This document shows positions 1 to 7,582 of a stretch of 51,670 nt of DNA, one piece after another. Source of the stretch: an uncultured Selenomonadales bacterium (GTDB taxonomy: Bacteria > Bacillota > Negativicutes > Selenomonadales > Selenomonadaceae); contig CAMZAX010000016.1 in the NCBI GenBank assembly GCA_947304355.1, forward strand, positions 1-51,670. The letters are read 5' to 3'. Each line of letters starts with the position of its first letter. Within the stretch, counting starts at the first letter, position 1. Made by a program: the position numbers and the translations under genes. Under the pieces are notes generated by a model. It saw only the letters and a list, made by a program, of their open reading frames with translations. It was not told where the DNA came from and ran no database searches.

Positions 1-34
1 TCTCATAATGTATCTACTATATCACTATTCAATT

Positions 35-63
35 TTTATGAACACCTGTTCTTAGCATAAAAT
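35..63 (+). promoter_or_regulatory. Candidate promoter with SOS-type box
   Basis: GAACACCTGTTC at 40-51 matches the GAAC-N4-GTTC core of the Bacillus-type LexA (DinR) box. It lies between a weak -35 (TTTATG, 35-40) and a -10-like TAAAAT (58-63) spaced 17 bases apart, upstream of the aldo/keto reductase. The match is seen; SOS control is inferred. The box could equally serve a divergent gene off the left edge. Confidence 0.4.
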
Positions 64-82
64 TTCGGCGAGGTGAATTTTC

Positions 83-1213
83 ATGAACAACTGTCAAATC
101 GGATTCGGGATGATGCGCTTGCCCGAACAAAGCGACGGCGCGATTAATTTACGCGAATCTTGCGCCATGGTCGACGAATTTTTGAGCGGCGGCGGAAAAT
201 ATTTCGATACGAGTTACGTTTATCAAGGCGGGCACAACGAAGATACCGTCCGCAAAGTTTTGGTTGAACGGCACAGGCGCGACGAATTCGAACTTGCGAC
301 GAAATTGCCGACGTTCTTTATGGACTCTAAGGAAAAAGTTCGCGCGACGTTCGACGAACAGCTTGGCAACCTCGGCGTCGACTACCTTGATCGCTATCTG
401 TTGCACAGCATTTACTCGACGACTTACGACAGCAAAATTCTTGCGTACGACATGTTTGATTTCGGGCAGGAAATGAAGCGGCAGGGCAAGATTCGCGAAT
501 TCGGCTTTTCTTTCCACGACACGCCCGAAATTTTGGACAGAGTGTTGACCGAACACCCCGAAACGGATTTCGTTCAGCTCGTCATTAATTATTACGATTG
601 GGACAGCCCGTTCATTCAGTCGCGGCGCAGTTACGAAGTCGCACGCAAGCACGGCGTGAAAATTTTCGTCATGGAGCCCGTCAAAGGCGGCTTGCTTGCC
701 AAATTGCCCGCGCAGATTCATGACAAGTTGCAACGGCTCAATTCCGGCGCGTCGGACGCCTCTTACGGCTTCAGATTCGTGGCGGGGCTTGACGGCGTGG
801 AAATTATTTTGTCGGGCATGTCAAGCATGGCGCAGGTCAAAGACAACATCGCGCTTGCGAAAAATTTCGTGCCGCTGTCCGCCGAGGAAAAATCTTTACT
901 CAACGACGCCGTGAAAATTTTCAAGGAGTCGGGCGAATTGCGGCGCAGTGACTTCAACATTTACGAAAACATTTGCGAAAACGGAATGCCCGTCGCCGCC
1001 GTGTTGGACGCCTACAACTCAATCACAGTTCAACAGGCAAACGGTTGCGTCGTGCAGGCGGAGAACGGCTACTATCGCGGCTTACAGTTCCTTGCGGGGC
1101 GCGAAACCGGCAAGACGTGGATTGAAGGGCGCATCGTCGACAAGGCGGGCAACGACATTACCGAGACCGTCCGTAAGGCTGAAACGTATCTGATTGAACA
1201 CACATTTTTATAA
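83..1213 (+). CDS. Aldo/keto reductase with degenerate Fe-S C-terminal region
   Basis: 376 aa NAD(P)H-dependent oxidoreductase of the aldo/keto reductase superfamily, cytosolic. The catalytic tetrad is visible: D42, Y47 (FDTSYVY), K74 and H108 (RYLLHS). The length fits the long AKR subgroup that normally ends in a ferredoxin-like segment with a CxxCxxCxxxCP cluster motif. Here the aligned stretch near residues 286-303 reads LRRSDFNIYENICENGMP, so most cysteine ligands are gone although the following helix (VLDAYN) is kept. A cluster is therefore unlikely. Start chosen at the ATG after GAGGTG (74-79). It is the first of three oxidoreductase genes (AKR, SDR, nitroreductase) spaced 13 and 9 bases apart, so probably an operon. 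Substrate unknown. Confidence 0.85.
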   Translation: MNNCQIGFGMMRLPEQSDGAINLRESCAMVDEFLSGGGKYFDTSYVYQGGHNEDTVRKVLVERHRRDEFELATKLPTFFMDSKEKVRATFDEQLGNLGVDYLDRYLLHSIYSTTYDSKILAYDMFDFGQEMKRQGKIREFGFSFHDTPEILDRVLTEHPETDFVQLVINYYDWDSPFIQSRRSYEVARKHGVKIFVMEPVKGGLLAKLPAQIHDKLQRLNSGASDASYGFRFVAGLDGVEIILSGMSSMAQVKDNIALAKNFVPLSAEEKSLLNDAVKIFKESGELRRSDFNIYENICENGMPVAAVLDAYNSITVQQANGCVVQAENGYYRGLQFLAGRETGKTWIEGRIVDKAGNDITETVRKAETYLIEHTFL

Positions 1214-1226
1214 CGGAGTGAGCGTC

Positions 1227-1880
1227 ATGAAAAAATTGGCAGTTATAATCGGCGCGGGACGCGGCATGGGCAACAATATCGCCGAACGGTTCGCGAAGGA
1301 AAAGTTCCGCGTGGTGTTGGTTGCGCGTCGGCAAAGTACTTTGGACGAATACGCCGCCGAGCTGACCGCGCAGGGTTACGAGGTTATCGGCAAAGCGGCT
1401 GACGTTTCCGACACGGCGTCGCTGACGAAAGTTTTCGCGGACGTGCATAAGCAATTCGGCGCGGTCGACGTGCTTATTTACAACGCGGCATTTATGGCGG
1501 GCGGTCGTGCTTCGGAGCTTTCTGCGGCGGAGGCTGTCGAACATTTTCGCGTTGACGTTGCGGGCGCGATTCATTGCGTCGAACAAGTTTTGCCGAAACA
1601 AATCGAGCGCGGCGCGGGCGCGATAATCTTCACGGGCGGCTTGTTCGGCGTCTATCCCAACGCCAATGCCGATTACGCTTGCATGTCGATGGACAAGGCG
1701 GCCTTGCGTGCGCTTGCTCAAATGCTCAACGCCGAACTCAAGGGCAAAGGCATTTTCGCGGGCGTCGTGCAGATTATGGGCGTCGTGGGCAGCAACGAAC
1801 ACTTCGCGCCGAAAAATATCGCCGAGGCTTATTGGAAACTATACGCCGAGAAAAATTCTTTCGAGTACATTTTTGATTGA
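1227..1880 (+). CDS. Short-chain dehydrogenase/reductase, atypical active site
   Basis: 217 aa Rossmann-fold SDR. The N-terminal nucleotide motif GAGRGMG (residues 9-15) and the NAA motif (YNAAF, about 85-89) are clear. In classical SDRs the catalytic Tyr lies four residues before the Lys (YxxxK). Here K157 sits in MSMDKAAL and position 153 is Met, with the nearest Tyr at 150. The usual Ser region reads IIFTGG. The enzyme is thus either catalytically unusual or a non-enzymatic or divergent member. Start set at the ATG at 1227, preceded by GGAG, rather than an in-frame upstream start at 1194 that overlaps the reductase. Middle gene of the three-oxidoreductase operon. Confidence 0.8.
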   Translation: MKKLAVIIGAGRGMGNNIAERFAKEKFRVVLVARRQSTLDEYAAELTAQGYEVIGKAADVSDTASLTKVFADVHKQFGAVDVLIYNAAFMAGGRASELSAAEAVEHFRVDVAGAIHCVEQVLPKQIERGAGAIIFTGGLFGVYPNANADYACMSMDKAALRALAQMLNAELKGKGIFAGVVQIMGVVGSNEHFAPKNIAEAYWKLYAEKNSFEYIFD

Positions 1881-1889
1881 GGTATCGCC

Positions 1890-2441
1890 ATGACGAACGA
1901 ACTTTTTGAATTGGCGCGGCGTCGTCGGTCGTGCAGGAAGTACACCGGCGAAAAAATTCCCGACGCGCTTGTCGACGAGATTCTTAAGGTTGCACTGCTT
2001 GCACCGTCGTCGTGGGGCGGTCACCCGATTGAATTTGTCATCGTCCGCGATAAGGCGATGATTAAAAAAATCGCCCGTTGCAAACGAATGGGCGCGCCGC
2101 CGCTGTTGCAGGCCGACGTTGCGATTGTCGTTATGGCGAACACGGCGGGCTTGGAGCTGTGGATTGAAGACGCTGCCGTCGCTTCGACTTACATTTTGCT
2201 TGCGGCGGAGCAATTCAACGTTGGCGCGTGTTGGATTCACATTCGCGCCCGCGCAGGGCAACGCCTAACCGCCGACGAGGAAATTCGTCAACTGCTCGGC
2301 GTGCCCGATAATTTTTCCGTCCTAAACGTCGTGGCATTGGGCGGCAAGGGCGAAACTAAATCTGCGCGAACCGAAAAGGATTTGCCGTTACAAAACGTTC
2401 ACCGCGAGAATTTTACTTCGCGGGGCGAATCAGCTTGGTAA
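1890..2441 (+). CDS. Nitroreductase family protein
   Basis: 183 aa FMN-dependent nitroreductase-fold protein, probably a dimeric cytosolic flavoenzyme using NAD(P)H. The N-terminal RRSCRKYT motif is the usual FMN phosphate-binding region, followed by LLAPSSWGGHP, the conserved APS(S/N) loop. The C-terminal ALGGKGE resembles the family's GYP/GE tail. It begins 9 bases after the SDR stop, with the Shine-Dalgarno GAGGT overlapping that stop. Its last 29 bases overlap the end of the convergent substrate-binding-protein gene. Substrate unknown. The operon suggests a redox or detoxification role. Confidence 0.85.
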   Translation: MTNELFELARRRRSCRKYTGEKIPDALVDEILKVALLAPSSWGGHPIEFVIVRDKAMIKKIARCKRMGAPPLLQADVAIVVMANTAGLELWIEDAAVASTYILLAAEQFNVGACWIHIRARAGQRLTADEEIRQLLGVPDNFSVLNVVALGGKGETKSARTEKDLPLQNVHRENFTSRGESAW

Positions 2442-3996
2442 TCCAATAATAGTCGGAAGGATACATGATGACGCCGTCGACGTATTTGGCGTTGACGATA
2501 TTTGTCTGCGGGTAGCCGAAGAACAGCGACGCGCCGTCGTTGAGCAGAATCTGTTGCAGTTCGATAATCAGCTGACGACGTTTCGCCGTGTCGAATTCGG
2601 AGCTGAGTTGTTCAAGCTTGGCGTCGTATTCGGGATTGCTGTAGCCTGAGCCGTTTTGAGGATTGGAGCCGTCGGCGTTGGACTTCCAATACCACGTCAA
2701 GAAAATTTCGGGGTCGCCGGTGTTTGCGGTCGTAATGTTCGAGATAAGCAGATCGTATTCGCCCTTTATGCCCATGCCGTCAATCAAATTGTAATCGACG
2801 GTGTTAATCTTGATGTCGAAGCCGAGTTTCTTCAAGTCGGACTGAACGGCCTCTGCATACAGCGGAAGTTCTGCGCGTGAATTGTAGACGACGAAATCGA
2901 GTTCAAGGTTGCGCCCGTCCTTGTCGCGAATGCCGTCGCCGTCGGAGTCTTTCCAGCCCGCCTCGTCAAGCAATTGTGCGGCGCGTTCGGGATTGTAAGC
3001 GTTGGGGTCTTTAAGTTGGTCGAAGCCGTAATCGAGCGACGGCGGCACGGGAGCTTTGCCGGGTATGAAAGTTTTCTTCAACAGCACGTCGTTGTAAGTT
3101 TCGCGGTCGCAACCGCAAATCAGCGCGGCGCGGACTTTCGGGTCGCTCAAAATGTGGTCGGGCTTTTGATTCAACCTTGCCAACACGACGCGCAGACTTG
3201 CAATTTCGTCGACGTGAAATTTGTCGTTGCCCTTGAAAATATCAATGTCGCCCGCGCCGATATTGACGGCAACATCAACGTCGCCGCTCTGCAACGCCAT
3301 TGCGCGAGTATTCGGGTCGTCAATCGAGGGAATCTCAACCGTCGGGTAGGGAACTTCGCCGTCCCAATAATTTTCGTTGCGTTTCATGACGGCGCGTTCT
3401 TTAACAAAGCTGTCGACAATGTAAGGACCTGTGCAGATGGGACCTTCCTTGCTGAAGTCGCGGGCGGGCTCGGCGGTCGTGTCGACGATTATGAACAACG
3501 GGTCGGCGAGATAGCCCGGCATACCCGGCAGCGGTTTGTTCGTCGTGATAACGAGATTTTGTCCGTCAGCCGTTATCGATTCGTATTCAAAGAACGTCGC
3601 GGCGCGGGTGTTCTTCGCAAAGGCGCGTTCGATTGAATTCTTGACTGCCTCTGCGGTCAGCGGCGTGCCGTTGGAGAATTTCACGCCGTCGCGGATTTTG
3701 AACGTCCACGTCAAGTGATCGTCGCTTACCTGCCAGCTTTCGGCGAGCCACGGTTGGATATTCATTTTCTCATCGAATTTGGTCAGGCATTCGCCGAGAC
3801 CGTAGCGCATGACAACCCAGCCGAAATAATTCTGCGTCGGTTCGAGCGTGTCTGCAAAGTTGGTGACGCCGACTTTCAAGACGTTGGGGTCGCCGCCGCT
3901 TGTCGACGAAGAGCCGCCGTCGCCGCCGCTGCACCCCGTAATGAACAGCGCGCCCGCGCAGAGAGCCGTTGCCAAAAATTTTTTCCACTTGAACAT
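2413..3996 (-). CDS. ABC transporter substrate-binding lipoprotein, family 5 (peptide/nickel type)
   Basis: 527 aa extracytoplasmic solute receptor of the DppA/OppA/NikA family (SBP_bac_5). The signal peptide ends in the lipobox LFITGC, with Cys22 followed by a Ser/Gly-rich linker. The mature part has family features such as EPTQNYFGW near the start, WLAESWQVSDD, the FKIRDGVKFSNGTPLTAEAVKNS-type core and GPYIVDSF. Start is the ATG at 3996, eight bases after AAGGAG; an in-frame GTG at 4005 falls within that spacing. The permeases that should accompany it lie at 5444-7197 behind a cobalamin riboswitch, separated by an arsR-arsP cassette on the opposite strand. Cobalt, nickel, a corrinoid or a peptide are possible ligands; family 5 proteins cannot be told apart by eye. 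Confidence 0.88.
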   Translation of the reverse strand: MFKWKKFLATALCAGALFITGCSGGDGGSSSTSGGDPNVLKVGVTNFADTLEPTQNYFGWVVMRYGLGECLTKFDEKMNIQPWLAESWQVSDDHLTWTFKIRDGVKFSNGTPLTAEAVKNSIERAFAKNTRAATFFEYESITADGQNLVITTNKPLPGMPGYLADPLFIIVDTTAEPARDFSKEGPICTGPYIVDSFVKERAVMKRNENYWDGEVPYPTVEIPSIDDPNTRAMALQSGDVDVAVNIGAGDIDIFKGNDKFHVDEIASLRVVLARLNQKPDHILSDPKVRAALICGCDRETYNDVLLKKTFIPGKAPVPPSLDYGFDQLKDPNAYNPERAAQLLDEAGWKDSDGDGIRDKDGRNLELDFVVYNSRAELPLYAEAVQSDLKKLGFDIKINTVDYNLIDGMGIKGEYDLLISNITTANTGDPEIFLTWYWKSNADGSNPQNGSGYSNPEYDAKLEQLSSEFDTAKRRQLIIELQQILLNDGASLFFGYPQTNIVNAKYVDGVIMYPSDYYWITKLIRPAK

Positions 3997-4032
3997 TAAA
4001 ACCACTCCTTGAAAAATATTTTGATGAATACA

Positions 4033-4061
4033 TTGACAAAAGCCTATTCGTATATTAATAT
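4033..4061 (+). promoter_or_regulatory. arsR promoter with overlapping palindromic operator
   Basis: TTGACA (4033-4038) and TAATAT (4056-4061) are 17 bases apart, a near-consensus sigma-70 promoter. The perfect palindrome ATATTAATAT (4052-4061) covers the -10. This is the typical placement of an ArsR/SmtB-family operator, so autorepression by the downstream ArsR is likely. The promoter is also why a start codon at 4009 was not accepted. Confidence 0.7.
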
Positions 4062-4089
4062 CGACAAAATTCTATTTGAGGTGATTGCC

Positions 4090-4362
4090 GTGAAAGATTC
4101 CGCATCGGCAGCGAAAATTTTCAAAGCTTTGGGCGACGAAAATCGCTTGCATATCTTGAACGACCTGTGCGGCGGCGAGAAATGCGCCTGCGACTTGTTG
4201 GAGGATATGAAAATCACGCAACCGACGCTTTCACACCACATGAAAATACTTTGCGATTCGGGCATCGTCAAGGCGCGCAAAGAGGGCAAGTGGACTCATT
4301 ACTCCATAAATCCGAACGGCATTAAGACCGTGATGGGTTCTTTGTGGAAATTTGTCGTGTGA
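4090..4362 (+). CDS. arsR: ArsR/SmtB-family metal(loid)-responsive repressor
   Basis: 90 aa winged-helix repressor. Residues KALGDENRLHIL, then GEKCACDLLE and the recognition helix TQPTLSHHMKIL, are standard. The CAC pair in GEKCACDL matches the alpha-3 ELCVCDL-type thiolate site that senses As(III), Sb(III), Cd or Pb. The GTG at 4090, after GAGGTG, was chosen because the upstream in-frame start at 4009 precedes the promoter. It diverges from the lipoprotein gene and is followed 62 bases later by the ArsP-like permease, which it probably controls. Confidence 0.88.
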   Translation: MKDSASAAKIFKALGDENRLHILNDLCGGEKCACDLLEDMKITQPTLSHHMKILCDSGIVKARKEGKWTHYSINPNGIKTVMGSLWKFVV

Positions 4363-4424
4363 AAATTTTTTAATCTTATGTATCGACGTTTGTAAATTCG
4401 TCTAAACTTTGAGGAGGTATTTCC

Positions 4425-5354
4425 ATGTTGGAGAACGGATTTTTAATTCACGCCGCCACGGAATTTGCCAAGCTGTTCGGCGAGCTGTTGCTTTTGTTTG
4501 TCGGGATAAGTTTTATCGTCGCTTTGTTGCAAGTCTACATTTCGCCTGCGCGGGTAAAACGTTTGCTCACGTCCGACAAGAAAATCGTCAGCGGCATTTT
4601 GGGAGCGTCACTCGGAACGGTTACGCCGTTTTGTTCGTGTTCGACGATTCCCGTATTGTCGGGTTTACTCAAAAGCGGCGCGCCGTTTTGCGGAGTGGTA
4701 TCGTTCCTTCTGACTTCGCCCGTACTCAATCCCGCGATAATAACGCTGTTCGTCGCCTTTTTCGGCATTAAAGCCGCCGCGATTTACGCCGCCTTTGTGC
4801 TGTCGCTGTCCGTGATAATAGGGCTGGTGCTTGACAAATTCGGCTTTGTCGACGCGGTTAAGGAAATCAAAAGCAAACGTTGCGGCTGTTGTTCCTGCGG
4901 AAAGACGTGGGACACCATGAACGGAAATTTTTTTCAAAAGCAAGCCAAAGCGATTAGGATTGCCGCCGCGAATTCGGGCGAGCTGTTTAAGGACGTGTTG
5001 CCGTATCTGCTTGTCGGTGCGGGTATCGGCGCGTTCATTCACGAGGTCATCCCCGAAAATTTTTTGGCGAACTTCGCGGGCGTCGATAACTTTTTGGCGA
5101 TTCCGCTTGCCGCAGTCGTCGGCATTCCCATGTACATTCGCACCGAGACAATGATTCCCGTCGCGAGTATTTTGATGGCAAAGGGCGTTGCGCCGGGCGT
5201 CGTCATTGCGTTGATAATCGGCGGCGCGGGAGCAAGCTTGCCCGAATTGACGCTGTTGAGTTCCATGTTTCAAAAGAAAATGCTTGCCGCCTTCATGGTG
5301 TGCGTGTTCGTCGTGGCGATCGTTACGGGTTGCGCGTTTAACTTCGTCTTGTGA
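4425..5354 (+). CDS. arsP: ArsP-type (DUF318/UPF0718) permease
   Basis: 309 aa polytopic inner-membrane protein, about eight hydrophobic helices in two halves. Near residues 67-76 it carries TPFCSCSTIP, the cysteine-containing motif of the ArsP_1 family (trivalent organoarsenical efflux; related proteins handle other metals). The central hydrophilic loop has a Cys cluster, CGCCSCGKTW (about residues 150-159). The second half contains GIPMYIRTETMIPV and GGAGASLPE, typical conserved stretches. Strong Shine-Dalgarno GAGGAGG before the ATG. Pairing with arsR supports metal(loid) efflux; the exact substrate is not determined. Confidence 0.85.
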   Translation: MLENGFLIHAATEFAKLFGELLLLFVGISFIVALLQVYISPARVKRLLTSDKKIVSGILGASLGTVTPFCSCSTIPVLSGLLKSGAPFCGVVSFLLTSPVLNPAIITLFVAFFGIKAAAIYAAFVLSLSVIIGLVLDKFGFVDAVKEIKSKRCGCCSCGKTWDTMNGNFFQKQAKAIRIAAANSGELFKDVLPYLLVGAGIGAFIHEVIPENFLANFAGVDNFLAIPLAAVVGIPMYIRTETMIPVASILMAKGVAPGVVIALIIGGAGASLPELTLLSSMFQKKMLAAFMVCVFVVAIVTGCAFNFVL

Positions 5355-5356
5355 AC

Positions 5357-5459
5357 TTATTGTTGCCTTGGGGCAACGTGACGTTGCATCCAGTTGACGC
5401 GCCGTGCCGCTCATAATTCAAGCGTTATCGCCGCGCTTTGAATTTATTGTTGTCTTGGG
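5357..5459. repeat. 16-base direct repeat of the permease 3' end
   Basis: TTATTGTTGCCTTGGG at 5357-5372, directly after the arsP stop, matches TTATTGTTGTCTTGGG at 5444-5459, which is the last codons and stop of the permease gene read on the plus strand (15 of 16 identical). The copies bracket a 71-base spacer holding a REPIN-like half element. This may be a scar of the rearrangement that put arsR-arsP here. Confidence 0.55.
5373..5434 (-). repeat. REPIN-like dispersed element, copy A (partial)
   Basis: On the minus strand this has the 3' half of the element: GCGGCACGGCGCG, then an ACTGGATGCAACG segment and the terminal hairpin GCAACG-TCA-CGTTGC (5373-5387). It lacks the 5' GCAATGC hairpin found in copies B and C (37574 and 40196). 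It lies in the 3' region of the permease gene. A separate stem, ATTCAA-GCG with CGC-TTGAAT, is present at about 5414-5442. Confidence 0.6.
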
Positions 5460-6262
5460 TCTAATACGTCGCGCAAGCTGTCGCCCCAAAGATTGAACGT
5501 CGCCACGACAATGAAAATCGCCGCGCCCGGATAAATCATCAGCCACGGTGCCGTTTGAATATATTGCCGCCCTTCGTTGAGCATCAAGCCCCATTCGGGC
5601 GTCGGAGGTTGCGCGCCGAAGCCCAGGAACGACAAGCCCGCAATTTCCATCATCATCGTGCCAATGTCCATTGCGCCCGTTATCACGACCATCGGCAAAA
5701 TATTCGGCAGTATGTGTCGCCACAGGATATTAATCGTCTTCGTGCCGTTGACCTGCGCGGCGATAATGAAGTCGTTGTTGCGGAGCTTGATAACGAGCGA
5801 GCGGACGAGCCGCGCGTACTTCGCCCAACCGACGACCAAAAGCGCAAGAATCGTGTTGACGACGGATCCGCCCAAAATGCCCGCAATCGCAATGGCAAGC
5901 ACGACGCCGGGGAACGCCAACATCATATCGGCGAGGCGCATGAGAATCATTTCGACTTTGCCGCCGAAGTAACCCGACGTTATCCCGACGAGCGAACCGA
6001 CAATCGCAAGCAACACGACAAGGCAAATCGTCATGAACAGCGAAACCTGCGTGCCCGCGATTATTCGGCTCAACGTGTCGCGACCGAGCTTGTCTGTGCC
6101 GAGTAAGTGTTCGGCGGAGGGCGGTTGCAGGACGTTGCGCATGTTGCCGTCGAAGGGGTCTTGCGGCGCGAGATACGGCGCGAAAATCGCCACGAACAAA
6201 ATCAACACGACTGCCGCGCTGTAGACTGCGAACAGCCGATTTTTTTTGAACACTTCAATCAA
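5444..6262 (-). CDS. ABC transporter permease, DppC/OppC/NikC type
   Basis: 272 aa inner-membrane permease with the N-terminal OppC-type segment (first helix about residues 10-32, then the DPFDGNMRNVLQPPS, HLLGTDKLGRD loop) and a BPD_transp_1 domain. The EAA loop is visible as IIAAQVNGTKTINILWRHILPNILP. The C-terminus DSLRDVLDPR is typical. The TTG start at 6262 overlaps the upstream permease stop (TTGA), so translation is coupled. No DppD/DppF ATPase genes follow, which is unusual; the ATPases must be supplied from elsewhere if the system works. Confidence 0.9.
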   Translation of the reverse strand: MIEVFKKNRLFAVYSAAVVLILFVAIFAPYLAPQDPFDGNMRNVLQPPSAEHLLGTDKLGRDTLSRIIAGTQVSLFMTICLVVLLAIVGSLVGITSGYFGGKVEMILMRLADMMLAFPGVVLAIAIAGILGGSVVNTILALLVVGWAKYARLVRSLVIKLRNNDFIIAAQVNGTKTINILWRHILPNILPMVVITGAMDIGTMMMEIAGLSFLGFGAQPPTPEWGLMLNEGRQYIQTAPWLMIYPGAAIFIVVATFNLWGDSLRDVLDPRQQ

Positions 6263-7197
6263 CGCGCTTCCCCCTTCCTAAGCTTCGGGTCAAGATACGA
6301 GTACGACAAATCGACCAGAAAATTTATCAGCATGTAGACGACTGCAATCCACAGCACGAAACCTTCAATCAGCGGGTAGTCGCGCATCATAATCGCACGC
6401 ACCGCCATGTTGCCCATGCCCGGCCAGCTGAAGACAATTTCGATAACCGCGACGCCGCCGAGTAGCCAGCCGATTGACATGCCGAGTAAAGTTATCAGCG
6501 GCAAGACGGCGTTGGGCAGGACGTGCTTCCAAAGTATCGCCGATTCGCTCAAGCCGCGCGCCCGTGCCCCGATAACGTAATCTTGGTGCAGTTCGTCGAG
6601 GATGACCGTGCGCACTTGCCGAACGTATTTCGTCGACTGGTAAATCGCCAACGTCAGCGCGGGCAGGACGATTCCTTTCGCCGTGACGGTTGAACTTGCT
6701 ATCGGGAACCAGCCGAGCTTGAGCCCGAAAATGTACAGCAAGATTAATCCGAGCCAGAAGTTGGGCATGGACACGCCGATGAATGAAAAAAATCTTACAA
6801 GATAATCAGGCCACTCGTTCTGCCGCACTGCCGACCAGATGCCAAGCGGAATTGAAATTATCAGCACGAAAATGACCGTCACGATTGCAAGCAGGATTGT
6901 CCCGACGAAGCCTTCAGACAATTTTTCGACGACGGGTTTTTTCGCCGAATAACTCATGCCCATATCGCCCTGCACGACGCCCGCCAGCCAGTTGCCGTAT
7001 TGCACGAGGAACGGTTTGTCGAGTCCGAGTTCAGCGCGCGTTTTCTGCAAGACTTCTTCGGAAACGATTGTGTCAGCCGATTCGAGCAACATTGCGGCGG
7101 GGTCGCCGGGCGCAAGGTACGCAAGGCAGAACGTCAGGAAACTCACGCCGATTAACGTTACGAGCATTTGCGCAAGCCGATTCGCCAATCGATTCAA
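6259..7197 (-). CDS. ABC transporter permease, DppB/OppB/NikB type
   Basis: 312 aa inner-membrane permease with six predicted helices. The N-terminus LVTLIGVSFLTFCLAYLAPGDPA is family-typical, and the EAA loop reads YVIGARARGLSESAILWKHVLPNA. The TTG at 7197 is preferred because GGGGTG lies seven bases upstream and it gives the standard N-terminus. It is the first gene behind a promoter and cobalamin riboswitch (7377-7582), so expression should fall when cobalamin is plentiful. That points to cobalt/nickel or corrinoid uptake rather than general peptide uptake, but this is inference from context. Confidence 0.9.
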   Translation of the reverse strand: MNRLANRLAQMLVTLIGVSFLTFCLAYLAPGDPAAMLLESADTIVSEEVLQKTRAELGLDKPFLVQYGNWLAGVVQGDMGMSYSAKKPVVEKLSEGFVGTILLAIVTVIFVLIISIPLGIWSAVRQNEWPDYLVRFFSFIGVSMPNFWLGLILLYIFGLKLGWFPIASSTVTAKGIVLPALTLAIYQSTKYVRQVRTVILDELHQDYVIGARARGLSESAILWKHVLPNAVLPLITLLGMSIGWLLGGVAVIEIVFSWPGMGNMAVRAIMMRDYPLIEGFVLWIAVVYMLINFLVDLSYSYLDPKLRKGEAR

Positions 7198-7253
7198 AAA
7201 GCGTCACCCCCAAAAAAAATTTCCCGCCCGCATAGCGAACAGGAAACAACTTA

Positions 7254-7326
7254 GGGACAAGGGACAAGGGATTAGGGACAAGGCTTTTCGTGCCCAATTC
7301 CTAACTCCTAACTCCTAATTCCTAAT
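7254..7326. repeat. Heptanucleotide tandem arrays in the permease leader
   Basis: Four units of a GGGACAA-type heptamer (7254-7281: GGGACAA twice, GGGATTA, GGGACAA) and four TCCTAAC/TCCTAAT units (7299-7326), separated by 17 bases. They lie in the transcribed leader between the riboswitch and the permease start. Similar arrays occur at 10819, 13191, 15393, 19964, 31707 and 37512. Confidence 0.8.
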
Positions 7327-7376
7327 TGAAAAAAATCTCCATCCCCGTCACTCGCAGGTCAAGCGGCGATTGTCAA

Positions 7377-7526
7377 TCGGGCAATTCTCCCGGCTCCGAG
7401 TCAACGCTCTGCCGCGCCTTCCCAAGAAAAATTCCCAGTGACATGAATGCGGCTTCGCTCGTCGTTACGGTGACGTGATCGCTTCGGCTTTAAACCGAAT
7501 TCCTTATTGAGGCTCGCGCCACCCGA
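7377..7526 (-). promoter_or_regulatory. Cobalamin (B12) riboswitch
   Basis: Read on the minus strand, the segment shows the cobalamin aptamer landmarks in order: a GGAATTCGGTTTAAAGCCGA hairpin (consensus GGGAAtccGGTGaaAatCCGG), then AGCGATCACGTCACCGTAA (consensus AGCtGtcCCCGCaACTGTAA), GTCACTG (B12-box type), TTGGGAAGG-CGCGG, and the 3' element AGCCGGGAGAATTGCCCG (consensus AGtCaGGAgACCTGCC). The ends TCGGG and CCCGA pair to close it. It sits between a strong promoter and the permease pair. No clear terminator hairpin is visible in the expression platform, so the mode of control is unresolved. Confidence 0.85.
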
Positions 7527-7553
7527 TCCAATCCATATTCAATTTTCGCGCCA

Positions 7554-7582
7554 ATGATAAAGCAAATTTATTGCGCTGTCAA
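7554..7582 (-). promoter_or_regulatory. Promoter of the riboswitch-permease operon
   Basis: On the minus strand TTGACA (7582-7577) and TATCAT (7559-7554) are separated by exactly 17 bases. The -35 overlaps the addB stop codon. Transcription would start near 7547, about 20 bases before the riboswitch. Confidence 0.75.

Noticed and set aside
4009-4089. Longer N-terminus for ArsR
   Set aside because: The extra codons contain the promoter and operator, so translation cannot start there from that promoter.
7330-7376. Terminator in the riboswitch expression platform
   Set aside because: There is a T-run (ATTTTTT on the minus strand) but no convincing complementary stem directly before it.
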